DNA of 12,476 nucleotides from Candidatus Stygibacter frigidus (lineage in GTDB: Bacteria > Cloacimonadota > Cloacimonadia > Cloacimonadales > TCS61). The translations under genes were made by a program, and so were the position numbers. The stretch spans positions 1 to 12,476 of the forward strand of contig JAVCCT010000066.1 in the NCBI GenBank assembly GCA_030765325.1, read 5' to 3'. The notes beneath the pieces are model-generated. The model was not told the DNA's origin. It saw only the letters and a list, made by a program, of their open reading frames with translations, and searched no databases. Positions 1 through 7,701 of this stretch are shown here, in pieces (position 1 is the first letter of the stretch; every line of letters begins with the position of its first letter).

Positions 1-1628
1 AGGCAATGGAAACTCTGGGTTATAAGTACCATGATAATTATTCTGTTGAAGTACCCAAAAACCTTGAACACGGTGGGTTTTCAACTAATATAGCAATGGT
101 GTGCAGCAAATTGAATAAGATGAAACCGCTCAATCTGGCAAAAAAAATCGTTGCTGAAATGGAGAAAAAAAGAGATTATAAAAGTGTCTCTCTTGCTGGA
201 GCTGGATTCATTAATTTCACTTTGAGTAATTACGTTTATCATCATATGATACCTATGATCATGTTCAATGATTATGGATCCAGTAATTACGGTAAAAGGC
301 GAAAAGTAATTTTGGAATTCGTATCAGCAAATCCTACTGGTCCGCTTAATGTGGTTTCCGCCAGAGCTTCAGCTTATGGAGATAGCCTTTACAGAATTTT
401 TAAATACGTTGGGTATGAACCTTTTAGAGAATTCTATGTAAATGATGCTGGTAACCAGGTTGATATCCTGGCAGAATCCGTGGAACTACGTTATCGAGAA
501 TTACACGGAGAAATAATATCAGAATTCCCAGCAGAAGCATATAATGGAGATTATATCAAAGATATAGCTGCAAAGCTAAATTCCATTGAAGGCTCCAAGC
601 TTCTACATTATTCTGAAAAGGATCGATTAGACAGAATGAAAGATTTTGCCCTGGAAGAAATTCACAGAATGCAGGTATTTAGCCTGGAGAAGTTCGGAGT
701 AGAATTTGAGAATTGGATGAGTGAAAAAAAACTTCGTCAGGAAGGTTCCATAGAAGAAGTTCTCAGCTGGCTTTCTGAGGCGAATGTTACCTTTGAAAAG
801 GATGATGCGATCTGGTTTGAATCAACCAAGTTTGGTGATGAGAAGGACAGGGTATTAATGAGAGCTGATGGGACTATCACTTATATAGTTCCTGATATTG
901 CCTATCATCTAACAAAATATCAAAGAGGTTTTGATATAATAATAGATGTACTGGGACCAGATCATCATGGATATGTACCTCGCTTAAAAGCAGCTTTGGA
1001 AGCCCTTAAATATGATTTTCATAAACTTGAAGTTGTATTTTTGCAGCATATAAATCTATTCTCTAATGGAGAATTGGTGAAAATGTCAAAAAGAGCAGGT
1101 AAGATTGTTACCATGAATGATCTCATAGATGAGGTTGGTAAAGATGCTACTCGTTATTTCTTTTTAGACAGAAGACCCAATTCACACCTTAATTTTGATC
1201 TGGCATTAGCGAAGAAAGCTTCCAATGAAAATCCTGTTTTCTATATTCAATATGCCCATGCCAGGATTTGCTCAATTCTTAAGAAAGCTAAGAAAGAGAA
1301 GTTGGCTCTGAATAATTTTGATCTTAAACAGCTTAAGAGGCTTGATAAAGTTGAGGAGATAAGATTGATCAAGAAGATGCTTTCATTCCCGGAAATTCTT
1401 AACCAGATAACTGATAAAAGAGAACCGCATCGCTTAGCCACATATACCTTAGAGCTGGCTGGGATGTTCCATAAGTATTATGCTGCATTTACAATAATCA
1501 ATCCTCGTTATAAAGATCTTTCACGCTGTAGATTGTTCCTGATATCTGCCATAAAAAACGTATTGGCTATTTCTCTGGATTTGATGGGAATTTCCGCTCC
1601 CACTTCCATGAAAAGAAAAAAGAAATAA
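1..1628 (+). CDS. argS: Arginyl-tRNA synthetase (5' end beyond window)
   Basis: Class I aminoacyl-tRNA synthetase that charges tRNA-Arg with arginine in the cytoplasm. The frame is open to the left edge. The first ATG (position 6) falls inside the N-terminal additional domain, and about 20 residues seem to be missing, so the true start lies upstream. Counting from that ATG: the N-terminal tRNA D-loop-binding domain is at about 1-85 (HGGFSTN near 22-28), followed by the catalytic Rossmann fold with the SANPTGPL block (108-114) and the REFYVNDAGNQ block (141-151). A canonical KMSK is at 359-362. The DALR anticodon-binding helical domain runs from about 410 to the end, starting near NPVFYIQYAHARI and ending in the usual GISAP-SM. 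The HIGH signature expected right after SANPTGPL reads NVVS, so both histidines are absent (see findings). The phosphoesterase gene follows after 16 bp. Identity is secure; only the HIGH change is odd. Confidence 0.96.
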   Translation, partial: AMETLGYKYHDNYSVEVPKNLEHGGFSTNIAMVCSKLNKMKPLNLAKKIVAEMEKKRDYKSVSLAGAGFINFTLSNYVYHHMIPMIMFNDYGSSNYGKRRKVILEFVSANPTGPLNVVSARASAYGDSLYRIFKYVGYEPFREFYVNDAGNQVDILAESVELRYRELHGEIISEFPAEAYNGDYIKDIAAKLNSIEGSKLLHYSEKDRLDRMKDFALEEIHRMQVFSLEKFGVEFENWMSEKKLRQEGSIEEVLSWLSEANVTFEKDDAIWFESTKFGDEKDRVLMRADGTITYIVPDIAYHLTKYQRGFDIIIDVLGPDHHGYVPRLKAALEALKYDFHKLEVVFLQHINLFSNGELVKMSKRAGKIVTMNDLIDEVGKDATRYFFLDRRPNSHLNFDLALAKKASNENPVFYIQYAHARICSILKKAKKEKLALNNFDLKQLKRLDKVEEIRLIKKMLSFPEILNQITDKREPHRLATYTLELAGMFHKYYAAFTIINPRYKDLSRCRLFLISAIKNVLAISLDLMGISAPTSMKRKKK

Positions 1629-1644
1629 ATATTTCTTATATTGT

Positions 1645-2142
1645 ATGACGAAAGTATTGGTTGTTTCTGATTCACATGGTAATCAGAGATTCTTAAGACA
1701 GGTTTTGCAAGCTGAACATGATGCAGAGATCATTGTTCATTTAGGTGATTATTATAATGATCTTGAAGAAAATTATGATCTTACTGACGGCAAAACGGTT
1801 TATAGAGTTCCGGGTATATTCAATAGTGGGTATTTCTCTGGCAAATTATCACCAACCTGTGTATTTGAGGTAAATAATTGGAGAATCGGGGGAGTTCATG
1901 CTCCCCAGGACATTCCAAAACTCCCAGGTAAGTTTGATGTAATACTTTCAGGACACACGCACTCACCAAAAGTAGAAAAACTTAACCTGTACCTTCATAT
2001 TAATCCTGGTCACCTCAAAAACCTTATTGACAGGGGTAATATAGCATCATACGCCGTTCTTGAAATATCTGACGAGAAAATTAATGTGAAAATCAGACAA
2101 ATCAATTGTAACCTTAAAGAGGAGTACTCGTTTATTAAATAA
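1645..2142 (+). CDS. YfcE/MJ0936-type metallophosphoesterase
   Basis: Predicted small cytoplasmic calcineurin-like phosphoesterase that would bind two divalent metals; its substrate is unknown (family members hydrolyse phosphodiesters or nucleotides). The 165-residue length is normal for the family. Visible motifs are DSHGN (D9, H11), HLGD (D36), GGVHA (H85), SGHTH (H104, H106) and the INPG near residue 119 typical of the C-terminal end. The family's GNxD motif, whose Asn bridges the two metals, is replaced by VPGIFNSGY (56-63), so the Asn is missing or displaced to N60. No clear Shine-Dalgarno precedes the ATG, which lies 16 bp after the argS stop; translation may be coupled to argS. moxR follows after 17 bp. 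The fold assignment is strong, but activity is less certain because of the motif change. Confidence 0.88.
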   Translation: MTKVLVVSDSHGNQRFLRQVLQAEHDAEIIVHLGDYYNDLEENYDLTDGKTVYRVPGIFNSGYFSGKLSPTCVFEVNNWRIGGVHAPQDIPKLPGKFDVILSGHTHSPKVEKLNLYLHINPGHLKNLIDRGNIASYAVLEISDEKINVKIRQINCNLKEEYSFIK

Positions 2143-2150
2143 AAATATCT

Positions 2151-2156
2151 GGAGGG
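2151..2156 (+). promoter_or_regulatory. Shine-Dalgarno of moxR
   Basis: GGAGGG lies just upstream of the moxR ATG at 2160, with a short spacing of about 4 nt after GGAGG. It sits in the 17-bp gap after the phosphoesterase stop. That gap has no room for a terminator plus promoter, so moxR is probably read from upstream. Confidence 0.7.
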
Positions 2157-2159
2157 CAG

Positions 2160-3146
2160 ATGACTATAGAACAAATTAATCAGAGAGTAATAGAAAAAAG
2201 TCCATTTATTGACCAAATATCAAATGAAGTCGGCAAAGTTATTGTTGGACAGCAATATATGGTCAGTCGAATCTTAGTAGGTTTACTTGCCAATGGACAT
2301 ATCCTTCTGGAAGGTGTTCCCGGACTGGCAAAGACACTTACAGTAAGCACAGTAGCAGGAACGATCAATGCTTCATTTAACCGTCTTCAATTCACTCCTG
2401 ATCTTTTACCGGCTGATTTGGTGGGAACTCTTATTTATAATCAGAAGACATCAGAATTTGTACCCAAGAAAGGTCCTGTATTTGCAAACTTTATCCTTGC
2501 TGATGAAATAAACCGTGCTCCGGCAAAGGTACAGTCAGCACTTCTGGAATCAATGCAGGAACGTCAGGTATCTATTGGGGATACTACCTATCCCCTTCCA
2601 AAACCTTTTCTGGTGATGGCTACTCAAAATCCTCTGGAACAGGAAGGTACATATCCACTTCCAGAAGCTCAAGTAGATCGTTTCATGCTAAAGCTCATGG
2701 TTGGCTATCCATCACGGGATGAAGAAAAGATCATCCTTGATAGAATGGTAAATGATGAAAAGATTGAAGTATCTCAGATCGTTACTCCTCAGGAGATTAT
2801 TGAATTACGTCAGATTGTGAAAGATATATATATAGAAGACAAGATCAAAGAGTATATTCTGGACCTTGTTTTTGCCACGCGACAACCAGATCAATTTTCA
2901 AATATCAAAGATATGAAATTCCTCATTGAATGTGGTGCATCTCCAAGAGCTACAATCTATCTGGCTCAGGCAGCAAAGGCTCATGCCTTCCTTGAGCACA
3001 GAGGTTATGTAATCCCGGATGATATAAAAGCTATTGGAAAGGATATTCTGCGTCATCGTGTAATCCTCACATATGAAGCTGAAGCTGAACAGATCACTCA
3101 GGAAGATATAGTAAACAGGTTGTTTGATGAAATAGAGGTGCCATAA
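2160..3146 (+). CDS. moxR: MoxR-family AAA+ ATPase
   Basis: Cytoplasmic AAA+ ATPase of the MoxR class, thought to remodel or activate partner proteins, often ones with vWA domains. Motifs in order: Walker A GVPGLAKT (52-59), Walker B ILADEIN (112-118) followed by the MoxR hallmark RAPAKVQSALLESMQE, sensor 1 ATQNP (154-158), the QVDRF block (171-175) and sensor 2 GASPRA (259-264). The C-terminal lid helices complete the fold. The 328-residue length is typical. It is the first gene of a classic moxR-DUF58-batABCDE cluster, and the DUF58 gene follows after 3 bp, so its natural partners are the three vWA proteins encoded downstream. All ATPase residues I can check are intact. I use moxR as a family name; Bacteroides papers may simply call it the MoxR gene of the bat operon. 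Confidence 0.96.
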   Translation: MTIEQINQRVIEKSPFIDQISNEVGKVIVGQQYMVSRILVGLLANGHILLEGVPGLAKTLTVSTVAGTINASFNRLQFTPDLLPADLVGTLIYNQKTSEFVPKKGPVFANFILADEINRAPAKVQSALLESMQERQVSIGDTTYPLPKPFLVMATQNPLEQEGTYPLPEAQVDRFMLKLMVGYPSRDEEKIILDRMVNDEKIEVSQIVTPQEIIELRQIVKDIYIEDKIKEYILDLVFATRQPDQFSNIKDMKFLIECGASPRATIYLAQAAKAHAFLEHRGYVIPDDIKAIGKDILRHRVILTYEAEAEQITQEDIVNRLFDEIEVP

Positions 3147-3149
3147 TCT

Positions 3150-4025
3150 ATGGAAGTTTCTGAGATCATAACCAAGATCAAGAAAATAGAGATCACTACG
3201 AGAAATCTGGTTTCAGAACTTTTTTCTGGTGAGTATCACAGCATGTTCAAAGGTCAGGGACTGGAATTTTCTGAAGTTCGAGAATATCAGGATGGAGACA
3301 GCTTTAGACAGATAGACTGGAATGTTTCAGCCAGAATGGGCCATCCCTATATAAAAAAGTTTGAAGAAACCCGTGAATTAAATGTGATTTTTTTAATCGA
3401 TGTAAGCGGTTCAACGTCCACCGGTACAAGAAGTTATCTTAAATCAGAATATATTACAGAAATAACTGCCGTGCTCTCCTTCTCTGCTTTATCTAATAAT
3501 GATAAAGTGGGATTGCTATTATTTTCTGATCAGATAGAAAAATATTCTCCTCCACGCAAAGGAAAGAAAAGTGCCCTTCGTATCCTGAGAGATATACTTT
3601 ATCATGTCCCTAAAAGTAATGGAACTGATCTCAAAGCAGCCATCGAGTATGCCTACCAGATAATCCCCAAGCGCTCTATAATCTTCATAATTTCTGATTT
3701 CCTGGCACAAGATTATCAGGACAGTTTGAGAATACTGGCTGGGAAACACGATGTGATAGCCTTGAGGATTTTAGATAAAGCAGATATCGAACTCCCTAAT
3801 TGCGGATTGATCCACCTCGCTGATCCTGAAACAGGAAAGCGCTTTACGATTAATACAGGAAACCGCAGATTAAGACAAAGATATAAAGAAGCTATTGATA
3901 AAGAGAGCTTTGAATTTAATGAAACCTTGAAGAAGATCAAAGTGGCAAACCGAACCTTTACTACAGATGAAACTTACACAAAAAAACTTATGGAGCTTTT
4001 CCGGGCTCGGAAACATAGACGCTGA
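3150..4025 (+). CDS. DUF58 protein with vWA-like domain
   Basis: Soluble 291-residue member of DUF58, the usual partner gene of moxR. There is no signal peptide and no membrane segment, so it is probably cytoplasmic. The DUF58 signature REYQDGDSFRQIDWNVSAR is at 44-62. A vWA-type fold follows with an apparently complete MIDAS: DVSGS (D84, S86, S88), T159 in NGTD, and D183 in ISDF. MIDAS domains bind a divalent metal and use it to hold a protein ligand. It starts 3 bp after moxR and ends 1 nt before the next ATG, which suggests translational coupling. In the cluster it is expected to link the MoxR ATPase to the membrane-bound Bat proteins; this is inference from gene order. The biochemical role of DUF58 is not established. 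Confidence 0.93.
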   Translation: MEVSEIITKIKKIEITTRNLVSELFSGEYHSMFKGQGLEFSEVREYQDGDSFRQIDWNVSARMGHPYIKKFEETRELNVIFLIDVSGSTSTGTRSYLKSEYITEITAVLSFSALSNNDKVGLLLFSDQIEKYSPPRKGKKSALRILRDILYHVPKSNGTDLKAAIEYAYQIIPKRSIIFIISDFLAQDYQDSLRILAGKHDVIALRILDKADIELPNCGLIHLADPETGKRFTINTGNRRLRQRYKEAIDKESFEFNETLKKIKVANRTFTTDETYTKKLMELFRARKHRR

Positions 4026-4026
4026 T

Positions 4027-4938
4027 ATGAAGAAAACTATAATAATTCTAATAGTCATGATGCTGACAGTAGTTCTTTCTGCCCAAGTTCTTGATCAGAA
4101 AATAGAGAAACCAGGTAGGTTATTTGTTGGTACTCCCTTTAGCCTTTACGTGGAAATAACTTCTGCAATTTCAGATAGTATTTACGCTCCTCAACTTGAT
4201 AGTATTGACGTATTCTTTCCAATGGGAGAACCACAGCAACAGGAAACTATCCAGGATGATGTTAAAAAGAATATCATCAAAATGACTTTTCAGGCATTTG
4301 ATACTGGTGACTACACATTTCCATCTCTGGAATTTCTGGTGAAAAGTGATTCACGTGATACTGTACTGACTACTCGAGATTTTGTGGTTATAATTAATTC
4401 AGTATTACCGGATTCTGCTGATGCTATCAAAGATATTGCTCATCCATTATCTTTAAAACTCGGATTCTGGGACTTTTTTATACCTATTGCCGGCATTATC
4501 ATTATAATTGCCCTAATAATATTTCTTAAGAAATTCTTCACTAAACCAGAACAACCAGCAGAAATACCAAAATTCACTGATAATCGCCCAATCTGGCAAA
4601 TCGCTCATGAAATGCTTATGGAATTACTAAATAAGAAACTATTGGATAAAGGTGAAAACATTGAGTTTTATTACCGATTATCCATTATACTTAGATACTT
4701 TATTGAAAGACATTATAAGATAAATGCTCTGGAAATGACAACCAGTGAGATTAGATACAATCTCAAATTAGATGACTCAAGAGAAAAAGGTGATATCCTG
4801 AAGCTTCTCACGGAATCTGATAAAGTAAAATTTGCCAAATATCTACCAGAAAGAGAAAAAGCTGAGGATCTTGCATCCTGGTTTGAAGCCTATCTGGACT
4901 CTTTTAAATTAAGGAATCCGGAGGTAAAAGATGCTTGA
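4027..4938 (+). CDS. Bat-cluster membrane protein of unknown function ('BatX')
   Basis: A 303-residue protein that I cannot assign a named function. I start it at ATG 4027, 1 nt after the DUF58 stop. An in-frame ATG at 3967 would overlap DUF58 and put 20 polar residues in front of a clear signal peptide, so I reject it. Residues 1-19 form a signal peptide ending near LSAQ. Residues 20-140 look beta-rich and extracytoplasmic. One membrane helix is at 147-171. The tail (175-303) is helical, charged and probably cytoplasmic. The tail carries an EFYYRLSIILRYF block (213-225) followed by HYKINALEMTTSEI, resembling the C-terminal end of BatD (see findings). Bacteroidetes bat operons often carry a hypothetical gene at this site, between DUF58 and batA. 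It looks like a short BatD-like protein. It overlaps batA by 8 bp. Confidence 0.85.
   Translation: MKKTIIILIVMMLTVVLSAQVLDQKIEKPGRLFVGTPFSLYVEITSAISDSIYAPQLDSIDVFFPMGEPQQQETIQDDVKKNIIKMTFQAFDTGDYTFPSLEFLVKSDSRDTVLTTRDFVVIINSVLPDSADAIKDIAHPLSLKLGFWDFFIPIAGIIIIIALIIFLKKFFTKPEQPAEIPKFTDNRPIWQIAHEMLMELLNKKLLDKGENIEFYYRLSIILRYFIERHYKINALEMTTSEIRYNLKLDDSREKGDILKLLTESDKVKFAKYLPEREKAEDLASWFEAYLDSFKLRNPEVKDA
4920..4925 (+). promoter_or_regulatory. Shine-Dalgarno of batA inside upstream gene
   Basis: GGAGGT lies 5 nt before the batA ATG at 4931, within the last codons of the upstream gene. It fixes the batA start and supports the 8-bp overlap. Confidence 0.8.
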
Positions 4939-5908
4939 ATTCTTTAAACCGGACTGGCTTTGGGGTATTTTAATTTGTATTCCTTATCTTGCATGGGAAA
5001 TCTTCTATCGTGATAAAAAAAGACTCAGGCTGTATTATAATCGTATTGATCTGTTAAAATCACTTTCATCATCAGGATCATGGCTTCGTTTTATTCCGAT
5101 CATCCTTAGGATGCTGCTGATTGCTTCACTTTTTATTGCCCTGGCACGTCCCAGATTAGCAAATCAGAAGCAAAAGATCACTGGTAATGGTATTGATATC
5201 ATATTAGCAGTGGATATTTCAGGAAGTATGCAAGCCGTTGATTTTCAACCAACAAACAGACTTGAAGCGGCTAAAAAGGTCGCTGCTGAATTTATTAAAA
5301 AACGCAAGAATGACCGCATTGGGGTTATTGTGTTTTCTGACCATGCCTACACGAAATGCCCACTTACTCTTGATTACAATATGCTGATGACTATATTAGG
5401 TGACATAAAAATCGATCAAGAAGCACAGGGAACTGCCATTGGTATGGGATTAGCAACCGCTGTGGCAAGGCTGAAGGATTCACAGGCAAAATCAAAAGTG
5501 ATTGTTCTGATAACAGATGGAAAAGATAATACGGGACAAATCCATCCCCTCACTGCCGCAAATATGGCGGCAACCTTTGGTATCAAGGTTTACACGATCG
5601 GGGTTGGTAGAAAAGGATTGGTTGACTTCCCTTATGGAAATGGCTATAGAAAAGTGAATATTGATTTTGATATTGATATTTTAAATGATATTGCCAAAAC
5701 CTGCGGTACTGATCATGCCAGACTTGCCAGAAATACTGAGCAGTTAGAAGAAGTAATGAATTATATCGATAGCATGGAAAAAACCCAGATTGAAATCAAA
5801 AACTACTACGAATATGAAGAACTGTTCACCCGCTGGATTATGCTGGCAATACTATTATTATTGCTGGAATTCACTTTCAGGTTCTTTATATTAAAACAAC
5901 TTCCATAG
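4931..5908 (+). CDS. batA: BatA, membrane-anchored vWA protein
   Basis: Inner-membrane protein of the Bat (Bacteroides aerotolerance) system. The topology is typical: hydrophobic N-terminal segments at about 8-22 and 54-72 ending in the ALARPRL motif, a vWA domain at about 88-270, and a C-terminal membrane helix at about 302-322. The MIDAS is complete: DISGSM (D95, S97, S99), T168 in GTAIGMGLA, and D196 in ITDGKDN. The 325-residue length fits the family. The domain should bind a metal and a protein partner, presumably other Bat proteins or a client acted on by the MoxR ATPase. It overlaps the upstream gene by 8 bp, and batB starts 8 bp after its stop. The BatA/BatB split rests mainly on order and on the fully canonical DxSGS here; both are close paralogues. 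Confidence 0.93.
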   Translation: MLEFFKPDWLWGILICIPYLAWEIFYRDKKRLRLYYNRIDLLKSLSSSGSWLRFIPIILRMLLIASLFIALARPRLANQKQKITGNGIDIILAVDISGSMQAVDFQPTNRLEAAKKVAAEFIKKRKNDRIGVIVFSDHAYTKCPLTLDYNMLMTILGDIKIDQEAQGTAIGMGLATAVARLKDSQAKSKVIVLITDGKDNTGQIHPLTAANMAATFGIKVYTIGVGRKGLVDFPYGNGYRKVNIDFDIDILNDIAKTCGTDHARLARNTEQLEEVMNYIDSMEKTQIEIKNYYEYEELFTRWIMLAILLLLLEFTFRFFILKQLP

Positions 5909-5912
5909 GAGA
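5907..5912 (+). promoter_or_regulatory. Shine-Dalgarno of batB overlapping batA stop
   Basis: AGGAGA shares bases with the TAG stop of batA (5906-5908) and is 4 nt from the batB ATG at 5917. This suggests that ribosomes ending batA restart at batB. Confidence 0.75.
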
Positions 5913-5916
5913 TATT

Positions 5917-6942
5917 ATGCACTGGGGAAATCCTGAAGCTCTCTTTTTATTACTGCTCATTCCGGCAGCATTGATACTGGTATTTTTATCAAAGAGAATT
6001 AGATTAAAAAGGTTTTCCAGATTCGCTGAAAATCGCTTTTATGATTATTACTTTCAGCAATTCTCAGCCTTCAAATTTAATCTTAAAAACATCTTTCTCA
6101 TTATCGCACTCTTCTTTATGATTATTGCTCTTGCCAGACCTCAATGGGATCGTGAAATGCAGATTGTGCAAAAGGAAGGGGTAGATATAGTAATCTGTAT
6201 GGATGTTTCCAAAAGCATGGATGCCACAGATATTCAACCCAGCAGGATTGAACGTGCAAAAGACCAGATATCTCTCTTTATCGACCAGCTTAAAGGTGAC
6301 AGGATAGCAATAGTTACATTTGCAGGACGTAGCTTTGTCCAATGCCCCCTTACGGATGATTATGGCGCAGCAAAACTGTTCCTGAGCCTTCTGGATACTG
6401 AAACTGTTACTTCTTATGGAACTGATATAGGTAAAGCTCTTCAGACCTCTTTATCTGTGTTTTCAGAAAAAGATAAACATAAGATAATTATTTTGGTTTC
6501 TGATGGCGAAGATCTTCAGGATAATGCCGTTGATATAGCAGAAGAAGCTAAGAAACAGGGTGCCATTATCTATTCTCTTGGTATAGGCTCCCCAGATGGC
6601 AGCACCATTCCTGTTGTCGATGAAAATGGCAATACTGTTTACGCAAAAAATGATGCTGGTGAAATAGTATTCTCAAAACTCAATGTTGATGTTTTAAGCC
6701 GGATCGCCAAGGCAACCAATGGAAGGTTTTTCCCTATCACACCTCAACAATCAGAAATATTTCAAATACTAAATGAGATCAAAACTCTGGAAAAGAAAAA
6801 AATCGATGCTCGTCAATTTTCACGTTATAAAGATCAATACAGTTATTTTGTAATAGCTGCTTTGATTTTCTTAATAATAGAATTTCTTATTATGGTCATT
6901 CGCAACACACCCTTTGAGAGGGTTATCAGGACAAGGAGATAA
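5917..6942 (+). CDS. batB: BatB, membrane-anchored vWA protein
   Basis: Paralogue of BatA with the same plan. N-terminal membrane segments lie at about 7-25 and 58-74 (ending ALARPQW), a vWA domain at about 88-295, and a C-terminal membrane helix at about 309-329. MIDAS residues are D96, S98 and S100 in DVSKSM, T169 in GTDIGKAL, and D196 in VSDGEDL. The Lys in DVSKSM replaces the usual Gly, but to my knowledge this is common in BatB and keeps the metal ligands. Extra loops near PDGSTIPVVDENGN (225-238) are also typical of BatB. The 341-residue length is normal. It sits 8 bp after batA and 2 bp before batC. It probably forms a membrane complex with BatA, with BatC as a TPR partner; that is inference from family context. 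Confidence 0.93.
   Translation: MHWGNPEALFLLLLIPAALILVFLSKRIRLKRFSRFAENRFYDYYFQQFSAFKFNLKNIFLIIALFFMIIALARPQWDREMQIVQKEGVDIVICMDVSKSMDATDIQPSRIERAKDQISLFIDQLKGDRIAIVTFAGRSFVQCPLTDDYGAAKLFLSLLDTETVTSYGTDIGKALQTSLSVFSEKDKHKIIILVSDGEDLQDNAVDIAEEAKKQGAIIYSLGIGSPDGSTIPVVDENGNTVYAKNDAGEIVFSKLNVDVLSRIAKATNGRFFPITPQQSEIFQILNEIKTLEKKKIDARQFSRYKDQYSYFVIAALIFLIIEFLIMVIRNTPFERVIRTRR
6933..6938 (+). promoter_or_regulatory. Shine-Dalgarno of batC
   Basis: AAGGAG ends just before the batB TAA (6940-6942) and is 6 nt from the batC ATG at 6945. It confirms the batC start that exposes a signal peptide. Confidence 0.75.
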
Positions 6943-6944
6943 TT

Positions 6945-7700
6945 ATGAAGTCATTCACTATCACCTTCATTTTAGTGATTATTTCCAGCTTTTTATTTGG
7001 AGAAGTATTAACCTATGACAAGGTGATCACAAATAGTAAAGCTAATCAGGATTATAAATCCAAAGATTTAGATGCTGCTCAGCAAAAATATCGGTCAAAT
7101 GCTTTAAAATATCCTGAAGATAGCACTTTGCATTATAATCTGGGAAATTCTCTTTATAAGCAGGGTAAGCTGGAAGATGCTGAAGCTGAATATAAAATGG
7201 CTATGCGTGATCAGAAATTCAGTGATAAATCTAAACTCTATCAGAATATGGGTAACATAAAATTTCAACAGAAAGATTATAAAAATGCCCTGGAGTACTT
7301 CAAAAAATCTCTGGTAGATGATCCTCAAAACCCTGATTCAAGATATAATTATGAGCTGGCATCACGTTTTCTGCAAAAACAACAGCAGCAACAACAGCAG
7401 CAAAACAAAGATCAGGATAATAAAGACAAAAATAAGGATAAACAAAAGCAGCAGCAACAACAGCAAGGTGATGAGAAAAAGGATGATAAAGATAAAGAAC
7501 AACAACAACAGCAGCAGCAACAGCAAAAACAGGGTGATGATGAAAAAAAGGAACAAAAACAGCAAAAAGTAGAAAAATCTAAGGACGAAAAAGAAGCTGA
7601 GCAAATGCTCAAAGCACTCCTGGCAAAAGAAAAAGAAGAAATGCAGAAAGAAAAAGAAAAGAAATCTGCTGAAAGTCAAAAATCTGGAAAATACTGGTAA
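6945..7700 (+). CDS. batC: BatC, secreted TPR protein with Gln-rich tail
   Basis: Exported 251-residue protein of the Bat system, probably periplasmic. A signal peptide occupies about 1-19 (MKSFTITFILVIISSFLFG). Three TPR-like helical repeats follow at about 27-60, 61-94 and 95-128, with the recognisable HYNLGNSLYKQGKLEDAEAEY and NALEYFKKSL blocks. TPRs bind other proteins. Residues 144-215 are a low-complexity Gln/Lys/Asp region with pure Gln runs of 8, 6 and 9. A charged helical end follows (EAEQMLKALLAKEKEE), and the protein closes in KYW, like the KDW ending I associate with BatC. Its stop is 1 nt before the batD ATG. The Gln-rich linker is longer and purer than I would expect, but BatC linkers are commonly charged and low in complexity. 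Confidence 0.9.
   Translation: MKSFTITFILVIISSFLFGEVLTYDKVITNSKANQDYKSKDLDAAQQKYRSNALKYPEDSTLHYNLGNSLYKQGKLEDAEAEYKMAMRDQKFSDKSKLYQNMGNIKFQQKDYKNALEYFKKSLVDDPQNPDSRYNYELASRFLQKQQQQQQQQNKDQDNKDKNKDKQKQQQQQQGDEKKDDKDKEQQQQQQQQQKQGDDEKKEQKQQKVEKSKDEKEAEQMLKALLAKEKEEMQKEKEKKSAESQKSGKYW
7380..7526 (+). repeat. CAA/CAG microsatellite-like Gln tracts in batC
   Basis: Three runs of mixed CAA and CAG codons occur at 7380-7403 (8 codons), 7449-7466 (6) and 7500-7526 (9). They are separated by Lys/Asp-rich codons made mostly of GAT, AAA and AAG. The tracts lie wholly inside the batC frame. The CAA/CAG mixture interrupts perfect trinucleotide repetition, so slippage should be slower than in a pure repeat, but length changes would keep the frame. 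It also creates long opposite-strand open frames rich in Leu/Phe or Ser/Cys that are shadows, not genes. Confidence 0.85.
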
Positions 7701-7701
7701 T

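Noticed and set aside
1247..1441. Minus-strand open frame opposite argS
   Set aside because: It lies wholly inside the conserved ArgRS C-terminal domain and has no ribosome binding site or recognisable domain.
3967..4026. Upstream in-frame ATG for the gene between DUF58 and batA
   Set aside because: It lies inside the DUF58 coding region and would place 20 polar residues before a clear signal peptide that begins at ATG 4027.
6202..6219. DVSKSM in BatB as a broken MIDAS
   Set aside because: Asp and both Ser ligands are kept; the Gly to Lys change is, to my knowledge, usual in BatB.
7380..7526. Repeated tracts as a CRISPR-like array
   Set aside because: The units are coding CAA/CAG codons of varied length with no constant repeat or unique spacers.
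7362..7679. Long minus-strand open frames rich in Leu/Phe or Ser/Cys opposite batC
   Set aside because: They mirror the CAA/CAG and AAA/GAT codons of the batC linker, lack ribosome binding sites and have only low-complexity composition.
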